Assembly (NCBI RefSeq): GCF_001412575.1
Contig: NZ_CP011834.1
Coordinates: 310,001 to 374,000, forward strand
Direction of reading: 5' to 3'
Source: Limnohabitans sp. 103DPR2
Lineage (GTDB): Bacteria > Pseudomonadota > Gammaproteobacteria > Burkholderiales > Burkholderiaceae_C
DNA length: 64,000 nt
Both the position numbers and the translations under genes were made by a program. Below are positions 55,846 through 64,000 of this stretch, piece after piece. Under the pieces are notes generated by a model. That model was not told the origin of the DNA. It saw nothing but the letters and a program-made list of their open reading frames with translations, and did not search any database. Each line of letters begins with the position of its first letter. Within the stretch, counting starts at the first letter, position 1.

Positions 55846-57717
55846 TCAGACCGCCGCTAAGCGCTGTTCCAACGCTGCTTTGGTGTCGAGCAAAGCCTTG
55901 GGCATGTTGTAAGCCAACTGCTCAAAGTGGGTCGTGTGCAATTGCAACTCTTGTTGCCACGCAGCTTTGTCAATGCTGGTGACGGTTTTGAATTGGTCGG
56001 CTGTGAAATTCAAGCCGGTCCAGTTCAGTTCGCCATAAGTTGGCGTGATGCCAAACATGGTTTCTTGACCTTGGGCCTGACCTTCTAAGCGGTCGATCAT
56101 CCACTTCAAAACGCGCATGTTGTCGCCGTAACCGGGCCACACAAACTTGCCGGCTTCGTCTTTGCGGAACCAGTTGACGCAGTAAATGCTGGGCAACTTG
56201 TGACCGCCCGCTTCAATCTTGGCGCCCACGTCCAACCAGTGTTGGAAATAGTCGCTCATGTTGTAACCGCAGAAGGGCAACATGGCAAAAGGATCGCGGC
56301 GAACCACGCCTTGTGCACCAAATGCAGCGGCAGTGGTTTCAGAGCCCATGGTAGCGGCCATGTAAACGCCTTCAGTCCAATTGCGTGCTTCTGTGACCAA
56401 AGGCACGGTGGTGGAGCGGCGACCGCCAAAGATGAAGGCGTCGATCGACACGCCAGCCGCATCGTCCCATGCGGGGTCGAGTGCGGGGTTGTTGGTGGCA
56501 GCCACTGTGAAACGCGCATTGGGGTGCGCCGCTTTGGCGCCCGTGTCTTTGGCAATCTGGGGGGTCCAGTCTTTGCCTTGCCAGTCGATCAAATGGTCTG
56601 GCAATTTGCCGGTGTCTTTGTCCATGCCTTCCCACCAGACGTCGCCGTCATCGGTCAAAGCCACATTGGTGAAGATCACGTTCTTGTCCAAGCTGGCCAT
56701 GCAGTTGGGGTTGGTGTGGTGGTTGGTGCCTGGTGCCACGCCAAAGTAACCTGCTTCGGGGTTAATGGCCATCATCTTGCCGTTGGCTTGAGGTTTGATC
56801 CAAGCGATGTCGTCGCCAATGGTGGTGACTTTCCAGCCATTGAAACCTTCGGGCGGCACCAACATCGAGAAATTGGTTTTGCCACACGCACTGGGGAAAG
56901 CCGCAGCCACGTGGTACTTTTTGCCTTGAGGATTGGTCACGCCCAAAATGAGCATGTGCTCGGCCAACCAACCTTGTTCGCGGCCCATGCTGGACGCGAT
57001 GCGCAAAGCCAAGCATTTTTTGCCCAACAAAGCATTGCCGCCGTAGCCGGAACCGTAAGACCAAATCTCGCGTGTTTCAGGGTAGTGAACGATGTACTTG
57101 ACGGTGGGGTTGCAAGGCCAAGACGTGGTGTCTTTGGCGCCATTGACCAAAGGTGCGCCCACGGTGTGCAAGCAAGGCACGAACTCACCATCGGTGCCAA
57201 TGACGTCGAACACCGCTTTGCCCATGCGCGTCATGAGCTTTTGATTCACGGCCACATAGGCGCTGTCGGTCAACTCAATGCCAACGTGTGCAATGTGAGA
57301 ACCCAAGGGGCCCATAGAGAATGGCACAACGTACATGGTTCGGCCTTGCATGCAACCATCGAACAAAGGGTTCAAGGTTTTGCGCATCTCGGCGGGGGCC
57401 ATCCAGTTGTTGGTGGGGCCGGCGTTCTCTTTCTTTTCAGAGCAGATGTAAGTGCGGTCTTCAACACGGGCCACATCCGAGGGGTCTGAGCAAGCCAAGA
57501 AGCTGCCAGGACGCTTGGCAGGATTGAGCTTTTTGAAGGTGCCACTGTCAACCAACTGTTGGCACAGGCGGTCGTATTCTTCTTCGGAGCCGTCACACCA
57601 GTAAACATTGGCGGGCTTGCACAAGGCAGCCATTTCAGCCACCCAAGCAATCAGCTTGGGGTTTTTAACGTACGTGGGTGTATTCAGGTTCAAGCCCTGC
57701 ATCACGGGTGAGTTCAT
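55846..57717 (-). CDS. pckG: Phosphoenolpyruvate carboxykinase (GTP)
   Basis: 623 residues from the ATG at 57717 ([20 protein letters not shown]), GGAGC upstream; a 47-residue frame extension was dropped. GTP-type active-site loop [11 protein letters not shown] around Cys278, [29 protein letters not shown] and [14 protein letters not shown] are diagnostic. Converts oxaloacetate and GTP to phosphoenolpyruvate and CO2 in gluconeogenesis. The 265-bp upstream gap holds a dyad (separate entry) and no gene. Confidence 0.96.
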   Translation of the reverse strand: MNSPVMQGLNLNTPTYVKNPKLIAWVAEMAALCKPANVYWCDGSEEEYDRLCQQLVDSGTFKKLNPAKRPGSFLACSDPSDVARVEDRTYICSEKKENAGPTNNWMAPAEMRKTLNPLFDGCMQGRTMYVVPFSMGPLGSHIAHVGIELTDSAYVAVNQKLMTRMGKAVFDVIGTDGEFVPCLHTVGAPLVNGAKDTTSWPCNPTVKYIVHYPETREIWSYGSGYGGNALLGKKCLALRIASSMGREQGWLAEHMLILGVTNPQGKKYHVAAAFPSACGKTNFSMLVPPEGFNGWKVTTIGDDIAWIKPQANGKMMAINPEAGYFGVAPGTNHHTNPNCMASLDKNVIFTNVALTDDGDVWWEGMDKDTGKLPDHLIDWQGKDWTPQIAKDTGAKAAHPNARFTVAATNNPALDPAWDDAAGVSIDAFIFGGRRSTTVPLVTEARNWTEGVYMAATMGSETTAAAFGAQGVVRRDPFAMLPFCGYNMSDYFQHWLDVGAKIEAGGHKLPSIYCVNWFRKDEAGKFVWPGYGDNMRVLKWMIDRLEGQAQGQETMFGITPTYGELNWTGLNFTADQFKTVTSIDKAAWQQELQLHTTHFEQLAYNMPKALLDTKAALEQRLAAV

Positions 57718-57941
57718 GGGAAAAGCTCCAAAGTTTAAAAATCGTTTTTTGCAAATGTCCTCTTCTGCACAGTTTCCTGGGCGATGGCAAACGACACTTG
57801 CAAAAAACGACCAAAGCGCGCCAAAAGGCACGCTTGGCTGGTCAATTTCCAACGGCAATGTACCCGTCTTGTAACCACACTTGAATTTTAGGGAGGCTGA
57901 CCTGAATTGGGAATGACTAATTGCCGAATCAGCTCAAAATA

Positions 57942-57958
57942 TATGCAAAACTTGCATA
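57942..57958. promoter_or_regulatory. Perfect dyad TATGCAA-AAC-TTGCATA between recQ and pckG
   Basis: Seven-base arms with a three-base spacer, 225 bp upstream of the pckG start and 24 bp beyond the recQ stop. It looks like an operator for a dimeric regulator of pckG; the regulator family is not known. Confidence 0.45.
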
Positions 57959-57982
57959 AAGTTAGCCGGCGCTATGGCAGCC

Positions 57983-59848
57983 TTAGCCTTTGCAGATTCT
58001 CAAGACCTCTTGACCGTAGGCTTCCAGCTTTTTAGCGCCCAGGCCGCTGATGCCATGCAGGTCTTCGAGGTTTTGGGGTGAAGCTGCAGCAATGGCTGCC
58101 AAAGTGGCATCGTGAAAAATGACATAGGCTGGCAAGTTGTGTTCTTTGGCCACTTCGGCCCGCCATGCTTTGAGGTTGATGTAGCGCACCAAGGCGTCTT
58201 GACTGAGGTTAGCGGCCGCTGGGCCAGGGGCCTGAGGTTTGCGGCTGCGTTTTTCGGGTTTTTGGCTTAAAGACTCACGCAACTGCACACTGACCTCCCC
58301 TTTCAGAACCGCACGTGAGCCTTCGGTGAGTTGCAGGGTGTTAAAGACCTGTCCTTGCACATTCAAAGCACCCATGGCAATCAGTTGGCGTAAAACGCCG
58401 CGCAATTGAATTTCGCTGAAGTTGGCGCCGATGCCAAAGGTGCTGAGTTGGGTATGCCCGTATTGCGTGACCTTTTCGGTGGCCTTGCCCCGCAAGATGT
58501 CCATGATGTGACCAGCGCCAAAAGAAAAACCACTGTGTTGTTGAGCGCGGAAAACGGTGGAGAGCAATTTACGGGCTGCATCGGTGCCATCCCAAACGGC
58601 GGGTGGGTTCAAACAGTTGTCGCAATTGCCACAGGGCTGGCTGGCTTCATCAAAATAAGACAGCAAGCGAACACGTCTGCAATCGGTGGCTTCGGCCAAT
58701 GCCAACAAGGCATCCAATTTGCCGCGCATGACTTGCTTGAAGTTTTCTTCGGCAGGACTTTCATCGATCATGCGGCGTTGGTTCACCACATCTTGCAAAC
58801 CATACGCCATCCAGGCATCTGCACGCAAACCGTCGCGCCCTGCACGGCCTGTTTCTTGGTAATAGCCTTCGATGTTTTTGGGCATGTCCAGATGCGCCAC
58901 AAATCGAACATCCGGTTTGTCGATGCCCATGCCAAATGCAATGGTGGCCACCATGACAACACCTTCGTCGCGCAAAAAACGGTCTTGGTGTTTTTGCCTC
59001 AGGGCCGCGTCTAGGCCGGCGTGATACGGCAGGGCATCGATGCCGGTTTGGGCCAACATCTCGGCCACTTCTTCAACCCGTTTGCGTGACTGGCAATACA
59101 CAATGCCAGCCTCACCTTCGTGCTCGCGCTCGATGAATCGCAGCAGTTGGGTAGACGCATCTTTTTTCTCGACGATGGTGTAGCGAATGTTGGGGCGATC
59201 GAAGCTGCTGATGAAGAGTTGGGCTTCTTCAAGTTGCAGTCTTTCAATGATGTCTGCACGTGTGAGGGCGTCGGCCGTGGCCGTTAAGGCAACCCGCGGT
59301 ACACCTGGAAAACGTTCATGCAAGACCGTAAGGCTGCGGTACTCTGGGCGGAAATCGTGGCCCCATTGGCTGACGCAATGCGCTTCGTCAATGGCAAACA
59401 AACTGAGAAGGCCTTGGGCATACAGCGAATCGAGTTGTGCCAAAAAGCGGGGTGTGTTGATGCGCTCTGGGGCAGCATACAAAAGCGTGATGTCGCCTTT
59501 GCGCAAGCGTTGTTCGATGACACTGGTTTCGTCTGGGCTGAGCGTGGAGTTTAAAAATGCGGCACTGACACCCGCCTCATGCAATGCGCCCACTTGATCG
59601 TGCATGAGCGCAATGAGCGGCGACACCACAATGGCGATGCCCAAGCCAGCTTGCTGCCTGGCAATGGCGGGAATTTGGTAACACAAACTTTTGCCGCCGC
59701 CAGTTGGCATGAGAACCAAGGCATCGTGTCCGCCGGTGACATGCGAGATGATGTCTTGCTGGGGGCCTCTGAACGACTCGTAGCCAAACACCTCACTGAG
59801 AATGCGCAGGATGTTGCTAGAGGGCGTGGATAAAACAGAGCTTGTCAC
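57983..59848 (-). CDS. recQ: ATP-dependent DNA helicase RecQ
   Basis: 621 residues. Helicase motifs [49 protein letters not shown] and [14 protein letters not shown]; zinc-binding cysteines in RQC ([23 protein letters not shown]) split here in two pieces: [10 protein letters not shown] and CGNCDNC; C-terminal HRDC domain ([20 protein letters not shown]). Works in recombination and replication-fork repair. Confidence 0.96.
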   Translation of the reverse strand: MTSSVLSTPSSNILRILSEVFGYESFRGPQQDIISHVTGGHDALVLMPTGGGKSLCYQIPAIARQQAGLGIAIVVSPLIALMHDQVGALHEAGVSAAFLNSTLSPDETSVIEQRLRKGDITLLYAAPERINTPRFLAQLDSLYAQGLLSLFAIDEAHCVSQWGHDFRPEYRSLTVLHERFPGVPRVALTATADALTRADIIERLQLEEAQLFISSFDRPNIRYTIVEKKDASTQLLRFIEREHEGEAGIVYCQSRKRVEEVAEMLAQTGIDALPYHAGLDAALRQKHQDRFLRDEGVVMVATIAFGMGIDKPDVRFVAHLDMPKNIEGYYQETGRAGRDGLRADAWMAYGLQDVVNQRRMIDESPAEENFKQVMRGKLDALLALAEATDCRRVRLLSYFDEASQPCGNCDNCLNPPAVWDGTDAARKLLSTVFRAQQHSGFSFGAGHIMDILRGKATEKVTQYGHTQLSTFGIGANFSEIQLRGVLRQLIAMGALNVQGQVFNTLQLTEGSRAVLKGEVSVQLRESLSQKPEKRSRKPQAPGPAAANLSQDALVRYINLKAWRAEVAKEHNLPAYVIFHDATLAAIAAASPQNLEDLHGISGLGAKKLEAYGQEVLRICKG

Positions 59849-59895
59849 AGCGGGTATTGTCCACCATGTGATTGCCTGGATTTTGTAGACGGTTG

Positions 59896-59937
59896 ACGCC
59901 GCCTTGCATTCTTAAGTCAATGCAAGATTCGCGGCGT
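59896..59937. repeat. Long hairpin between the Bug gene and recQ
   Basis: ACGCCGC / GCGGCGT (59896-59902, 59931-59937) outside CTTGCATT / AATGCAAG (59903-59910, 59919-59926), with a four-base bulge on one side. It lies 13 bp after the Bug stop. It may act as that gene's terminator, though no T run follows. Confidence 0.5.
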
Positions 59938-59950
59938 TAAGAATTGCGGT

Positions 59951-60931
59951 TCAGGTGGTCTTGAACTGCGTGGCTTTGATCACATTGGTCCAACGGACCA
60001 CTTCGTCGGCAATGAATTTTTCGGGGTCTGCCAAAGTGAAGGGGTCAGCGCCGGCTTTTTCAAGGTCCAGCAAAAAAGCGGGGTCGTTGCGCACCTTGTT
60101 GTGCGTGGCGCGCAAAAAGTCCATCACCTCGCGCGGCACGCCGGCGGGTGTGAACACCGCATTGAAAACTTGCACGCGCATGTCTGGAATACCCGCCTCA
60201 ACCGATGTTGGAATATCAGGTGCCGCTTTAAGGCGTGCATCGCTGTTGACGCTCAAAATGCGTGCACGACCTGCACGGTGCTGCGTCAGTACAGCGGAGG
60301 ACATGATGGGCGTGATCATGGGGACATGGCCTGCCACCAAATCTTGCATGGCGGGACCGCCGCCTTTGTAGGGTACATGCTGCACATTGAGCTTGCCGCC
60401 TTGCAGTTTGAACAGTTCACCTGTGAGGTTGGTGATGGTGCCTGGGCCGGCTGAGCCATAGGCGTACTTGCCGGGGCTGGCCTTGATCAAATTCACCAAC
60501 TCTTTGAGATTGTTGGCCGGCACGCTGGGGTTGACCACGATGCAGGTGGGATTGATGCTGACCATGCCAACCAAATTGAAGTCTTTGATCGCGTCGTAGG
60601 TGGCCGTGCCAGAAGCCAGAGGATTGATGATTTGAGTGGAAGAAGTGCCCAGCAAGAGGGTGTAACCATCGGCCTTGGCTCTGGAGGCTTCTGCCGCGCC
60701 AATGGCCCCGCCAGCGCCCGCTTTGTTGTCGACAATGAAATTGGCGCCGGTATGCGCAATGGCAAATTTGACCCATAAGCGGCCAATGATGTCGCCATCG
60801 CCACCCGGGGCGAAAGGCACAATGACCTTAATAGGGCGATCGGGAAATTTGGCTTGGGAGAAGGCGGCGGAGGGTGTTAAACCAGAGAGCAGGGCGCTGC
60901 CACTCAAGGCCAAAAATTGACGTTTTTTCAT
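59951..60931 (-). CDS. Bug-family tripartite tricarboxylate transporter binding protein
   Basis: 326 residues with a signal peptide (KKRQFLALSGSALLSGLTPS). Mature start KFPDRPIKVIVPFAPGGDGD, GKYAYGSAGPGTITNLTGEL and HVPYKGGGPAMQDLVAGHVP are the hallmarks of Bug (TctC-like) proteins, expanded in Burkholderiales and usually orphan. Ligand unknown, typically a carboxylate. No TctAB genes are adjacent. Confidence 0.94.
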   Translation of the reverse strand: MKKRQFLALSGSALLSGLTPSAAFSQAKFPDRPIKVIVPFAPGGDGDIIGRLWVKFAIAHTGANFIVDNKAGAGGAIGAAEASRAKADGYTLLLGTSSTQIINPLASGTATYDAIKDFNLVGMVSINPTCIVVNPSVPANNLKELVNLIKASPGKYAYGSAGPGTITNLTGELFKLQGGKLNVQHVPYKGGGPAMQDLVAGHVPMITPIMSSAVLTQHRAGRARILSVNSDARLKAAPDIPTSVEAGIPDMRVQVFNAVFTPAGVPREVMDFLRATHNKVRNDPAFLLDLEKAGADPFTLADPEKFIADEVVRWTNVIKATQFKTT

Positions 60932-61028
60932 GTGCTCAATATAGAGAGATTGGCAACAAGCTTCAATTGGGGGTGGGCCTGACTGTGACGAATTCTCATG
61001 AGTCAGTTTGTTTTTCTACAATAGGGGG

Positions 61029-62075
61029 ATGAAAGCCTTGAATTACACCCGCGCGAAAGCCCTGCCAGAGATTCTGGAAAAACGCATTGCCATTTTGGAC
61101 GGCGCCATGGGCACCATGATTCAGCGCTTCAAATTGAGCGAGGCCGATTACCGTGGTGAGCGCTTCAAAGACTTTGCTAAAGACGTGAAGGGCAACAACG
61201 AATTGCTGAGCCTCACACGTCCCGATGTGATTCGCGACATTCACGAAGGCTATCTGGCCGCTGGCGCAGACATGATCGAAACCAATACGTTTGGTGCGAC
61301 GACCATTGCGCAAGAAGACTACAACATGGCCGACTTGGCCATCGAAATGAACCGGGCCTCTGCGGCCTTGGCCCGTGCAGCATGCGACAAGTTTTCAACA
61401 CCAGAGAAACCACGCTTTGCCGTTGGCGCTTTGGGCCCCACCCCCAAAACAGCCAGCATCAGTCCTGATGTAAACGATCCTGGCGCACGCAACGTGGACT
61501 TTGAAACTTTGCGCAAAGCCTATTACGAGCAAACCCAGGCCTTGGTAGAAGGCGGCGTGGATGTGTTGTTGGTGGAAACCATCTTTGACACCTTGAATGC
61601 CAAAGCTGCCTTGTTTGCCATTGAGGAATATTTTGAAGCCAGTGGCGAACGCTTGCCCCTCATCATCAGCGGCACCGTGACCGACGCCTCGGGTCGCATT
61701 TTGAGTGGTCAAACCGTCACTGCCTTTTGGCACAGTGTGCGCCATGCGCGCCCCTTGGCCATTGGTTTGAATTGCGCATTGGGCGCGACCTTGATGCGCC
61801 CGTATGTCCAAGAGTTGGCCAAAGTGGCAGACGACACCTTCATCAGTTGCTACCCCAACGCGGGCTTGCCCAACCCCATGAGTGAGACCGGCTTTGATGA
61901 AACGCCCGAGGTTACCAGCCGTTTGCTGCATGAATTTGCAGCGGAAGGTTTGGTCAACATTGTGGGCGGCTGTTGCGGCACCACGCCAGATCACATCGGT
62001 GCTATTCAAAAGGCCGTGGGCCCCTTGGCACCCAGAGGCTTGCACACGGCGGCGTTTTACAAAGAGGCGGCCTGA
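61029..62075 (+). CDS. metH: Homocysteine S-methyltransferase part of split methionine synthase
   Basis: 348 residues from the ATG at 61029, GGGGGA just upstream. It is the N-terminal homocysteine-binding domain of MetH as a separate gene: [49 protein letters not shown]. Zinc ligands Cys249 (NCALGA) and Cys315-Cys316 ([10 protein letters not shown]) are all present. The rest of MetH is encoded 150 bp downstream after an SAH riboswitch. Confidence 0.95.
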   Translation: MKALNYTRAKALPEILEKRIAILDGAMGTMIQRFKLSEADYRGERFKDFAKDVKGNNELLSLTRPDVIRDIHEGYLAAGADMIETNTFGATTIAQEDYNMADLAIEMNRASAALARAACDKFSTPEKPRFAVGALGPTPKTASISPDVNDPGARNVDFETLRKAYYEQTQALVEGGVDVLLVETIFDTLNAKAALFAIEEYFEASGERLPLIISGTVTDASGRILSGQTVTAFWHSVRHARPLAIGLNCALGATLMRPYVQELAKVADDTFISCYPNAGLPNPMSETGFDETPEVTSRLLHEFAAEGLVNIVGGCCGTTPDHIGAIQKAVGPLAPRGLHTAAFYKEAA

Positions 62076-62106
62076 TCGTCCCGTTTAGCCAGTTAAAATA
62101 AGCCAT

Positions 62107-62205
62107 CTCCAAGGAGCGTTGCAGCTCGCCGCCCATCAAGGTTGCGAGTCAGGCTTGGAGTTCAATCTGGGGCATGCCCCATTCTTATTGCAAACCACGC
62201 TCACC
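62107..62205 (+). ncRNA. SAH (S-adenosylhomocysteine) riboswitch
   Basis: P1 pairs CTCCAAG (62107-62113) with CTTGGAG (62154-62160). The conserved GGAGCGTTGCA follows P1; its GAGCG (62114-62118) pairs with CGCTC (62198-62202) as the pseudoknot. P2 is CTCGC/GCGAG (62125-62129, 62144-62148), and the conserved CAGG precedes the 3' P1 strand. A palindrome TGGGG-CATG-CCCCA (62168-62181) is an inserted variable stem. The ribosome-binding sequence AAGAGGTGAG lies 10 bases after the pseudoknot. SAH binding is known to raise expression of recycling genes such as ahcY and metH. Confidence 0.88.
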
Positions 62206-62225
62206 TGCGATCCAAGAGGTGAGTT

Positions 62226-64000
62226 GTGTCTTCAGTTGCTGTTCCCCCGTTAAAACTGTCTGGCTTAGAGCCGGTTCAAATCGGCACGGGTACTCTTTTC
62301 GTGAACATTGGTGAGCGCACCAACGTCACAGGCTCTAAAGCCTTCGCCCGCATGATTTTGAACGGCGAATACGAACAAGCTTTGGCCGTGGCCCGTCAGC
62401 AGGTCGAAAACGGCGCACAAATCATTGACATCAACATGGACGAAGCCATGTTGGACAGCCAAGCGGCCATGGTTCGTTTCTTGAACCTCATTGCCTCCGA
62501 GCCCGACATTGCCCGCGTGCCCATCATGATCGACTCCTCCAAGTGGAGCGTGATTGAAGCCGGCCTGCGTTGCATTCAAGGCAAAGGCATCGTCAACTCC
62601 ATCAGCATGAAAGAAGGCGTCGATGCCTTCAAACAACAAGCGCATTTGATCAAGCGCTATGGTGCTGCCGCGGTGGTGATGGCGTTTGATGAAAAAGGCC
62701 AGGCCGACACCTACCAACGCAAAATAGAAATTTGCGAACGCGCCTATCGCGTGTTGGTCGATGAGGTGGACTTTCCACCCGAAGACATTATTTTTGATCC
62801 GAACATTTTTGCCATTGCCACCGGCATTGAAGAGCACAACAACTACGCGGTCGATTTCATTGAGGCCACGCGCTGGATCAAACAAAATTTGCCAGGCGCC
62901 AAAGTGTCGGGCGGTGTGTCCAATGTGTCCTTCAGCTTCCGCGGCAACGACCCTGTGCGCGAAGCCATTCACACGGTGTTTTTGTACCACGCCATTCAAG
63001 CAGGCATGGACATGGGCATTGTCAATGCCGGCATGGTGGGCGTGTACGACGAACTCGAATCCGACTTGCGTGAGCGCGTAGAAGACGTGGTCTTGAACCG
63101 CCGCCCCGATGCGGGCGAGCGTTTGGTGGAAGTGGCAGAAAACGCCAAAGGCGCGGCCAAGGACGATTCCCAAAAGCTCGCTTGGCGCGGCACACCCGAT
63201 GCGCCCGTATCTGTATCGGCACGCTTGTCACACGCCTTGGTCCACGGCATCACCGACTTCATCACAGAAGATACCGAAGAAGCCTACCAAGAAATTTTGG
63301 CCAAAAACGGAAGGCCCTTGCACGTGATTGAAGGCCCGCTCATGGATGGCATGAACGTGGTGGGCGATTTGTTTGGTCAAGGCAAGATGTTTTTGCCGCA
63401 AGTGGTCAAGTCTGCGCGGGTGATGAAGCAAGCCGTGGCGCACTTGGTCCCTTACATCGAAGAAGAAAAGCGCCAGCAAGAAGCCGCAGGTCAAGACGTC
63501 AAATCCAAAGGCAAGATTGTGATTGCCACCGTCAAAGGCGACGTGCACGACATTGGCAAGAACATCGTGACCGTGGTGCTTCAGTGCAACAACTTTGACG
63601 TGGTCAACATGGGCGTGATGGTGCCTTGTCACGAAATTTTGGCCAAGGCCAAAGAAGAGAACGCTGACATCATTGGCTTGTCCGGTCTCATCACCCCCAG
63701 CTTGGAAGAGATGCAGTACGTGGCCAGCGAGATGCAAAAGGACGCGCATTTCCGTTTGCGCAAAATGCCTTTGCTGATTGGTGGCGCCACCACAAGTCGT
63801 GTCCATACTGCCGTCAAAATTGCACCGCACTATGAAGGCCCGGTGGTCTATGTGCCCGACGCCTCGCGCAGCGTGAGCGTGGCGCAAGGTTTGTTGTCTG
63901 ACCAAGCTGCCACCTACATTGACGAACTCAATGCCGACTACGCCAAAGTGCGTGAGATGCATGCCAACAAAAAGCAAACGCCCATGTGGCCATTGGCCAA
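62226..64000 (+). CDS. metH: Cobalamin-dependent methionine synthase, folate- and B12-binding part (cut by window edge)
   Basis: Starts with GTG at 62226 (reads [20 protein letters not shown]); open to the window end, 591 residues seen. Folate (pterin)-binding domain: [40 protein letters not shown]. Cobalamin-binding domain: [12 protein letters not shown] with Asp439 and the cobalt-ligand His441, and [10 protein letters not shown]. The C-terminal reactivation domain would begin near the window edge. Uses methyltetrahydrofolate to remethylate homocysteine together with the upstream gene's protein. Confidence 0.95.
   Translation, partial: MSSVAVPPLKLSGLEPVQIGTGTLFVNIGERTNVTGSKAFARMILNGEYEQALAVARQQVENGAQIIDINMDEAMLDSQAAMVRFLNLIASEPDIARVPIMIDSSKWSVIEAGLRCIQGKGIVNSISMKEGVDAFKQQAHLIKRYGAAAVVMAFDEKGQADTYQRKIEICERAYRVLVDEVDFPPEDIIFDPNIFAIATGIEEHNNYAVDFIEATRWIKQNLPGAKVSGGVSNVSFSFRGNDPVREAIHTVFLYHAIQAGMDMGIVNAGMVGVYDELESDLRERVEDVVLNRRPDAGERLVEVAENAKGAAKDDSQKLAWRGTPDAPVSVSARLSHALVHGITDFITEDTEEAYQEILAKNGRPLHVIEGPLMDGMNVVGDLFGQGKMFLPQVVKSARVMKQAVAHLVPYIEEEKRQQEAAGQDVKSKGKIVIATVKGDVHDIGKNIVTVVLQCNNFDVVNMGVMVPCHEILAKAKEENADIIGLSGLITPSLEEMQYVASEMQKDAHFRLRKMPLLIGGATTSRVHTAVKIAPHYEGPVVYVPDASRSVSVAQGLLSDQAATYIDELNADYAKVREMHANKKQTPMWPLA

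Noticed and set aside
56200..57489. 429-codon open frame on the plus strand
   Set aside because: Antisense shadow of pckG; Cys/His/Gly-rich, no family pattern, and the minus strand encodes an intact enzyme.
62265..63977. Two long minus-strand frames (302 and 249 codons)
   Set aside because: Antisense to the second metH gene; His/Val-rich low-quality translations typical of shadows.

Overview
The window is a 64 kb stretch of a betaproteobacterial chromosome, most likely a Comamonadaceae member (Limnohabitans/Rhodoferax-like freshwater genus). This is inferred from gene content and order (mnmG-rsmG-parA-parB, sucCD, a two-gene metH, DUF2788, DUF3717/DUF1289, Bug-type binding protein, YaeQ) and moderate GC; I cannot name the species. 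It is almost entirely coding, with short intergenic gaps and many 1-4 bp overlaps. I see no transposase, prophage, CRISPR array, rRNA or tRNA gene.

Layout. 0-8 kb: argC (cut by the left edge) divergent from sucCD, a TerC-family membrane protein, a type IV pilin, a decayed molybdate-binding-protein-like pseudogene, moaC, a BepA-like M48 protease, then a small accessory block of three minus-strand genes including a phospholipase A2-like protein, preceded by a perfect dyad. 8-11 kb: DUF3717-DUF1289 protein, yaeQ, purB, a glutathione S-transferase. 11-19 kb: a nine-gene, translationally coupled minus-strand operon (glutathione peroxidase, FAD oxidoreductase, DUF1365, cyclopropane-synthase-like methyltransferase, chalcone-isomerase-like, MFS, DUF3833 lipoprotein, SDR, SnoaL-like), the gene set linked elsewhere to membrane lipid modification under (photo)oxidative stress. 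19-30 kb: glnE divergent from yhdP, followed by a FixL/FixJ-like two-component pair and mltA. 30-33 kb: a fused indolepyruvate ferredoxin oxidoreductase.

33-45 kb: a possible replication/segregation region. An AT-rich intergenic segment carries a cluster of DnaA boxes and TAG trinucleotide repeats (33.3-33.5 kb); three parS sites lie inside mnmG and rsmG (40.7-41.9 kb); parA and parB follow. Between them are DUF2788, a Spy-like protein, pirin, hemerythrin, an old-yellow-enzyme, an MFS transporter and a class II aldolase.

45-64 kb: metabolic genes (FAD-linked oxidase, PduO-type cobalamin adenosyltransferase, acetoacetyl-CoA synthetase, dapD of the long type, PhoD-like phosphatase, TetR, a phosphoesterase, LysR, a small membrane protein, EamA transporter, GTP-PEP carboxykinase, RecQ, a Bug protein) and finally a methionine synthase split into two genes, with an S-adenosylhomocysteine (SAH) riboswitch between the halves. 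Several genes join into acetyl-CoA, TCA and gluconeogenic use of organic acids (sucCD, aacS, pckG, indolepyruvate oxidoreductase).

All assignments come from reading the translated sequence and motifs by eye; no database search was run.
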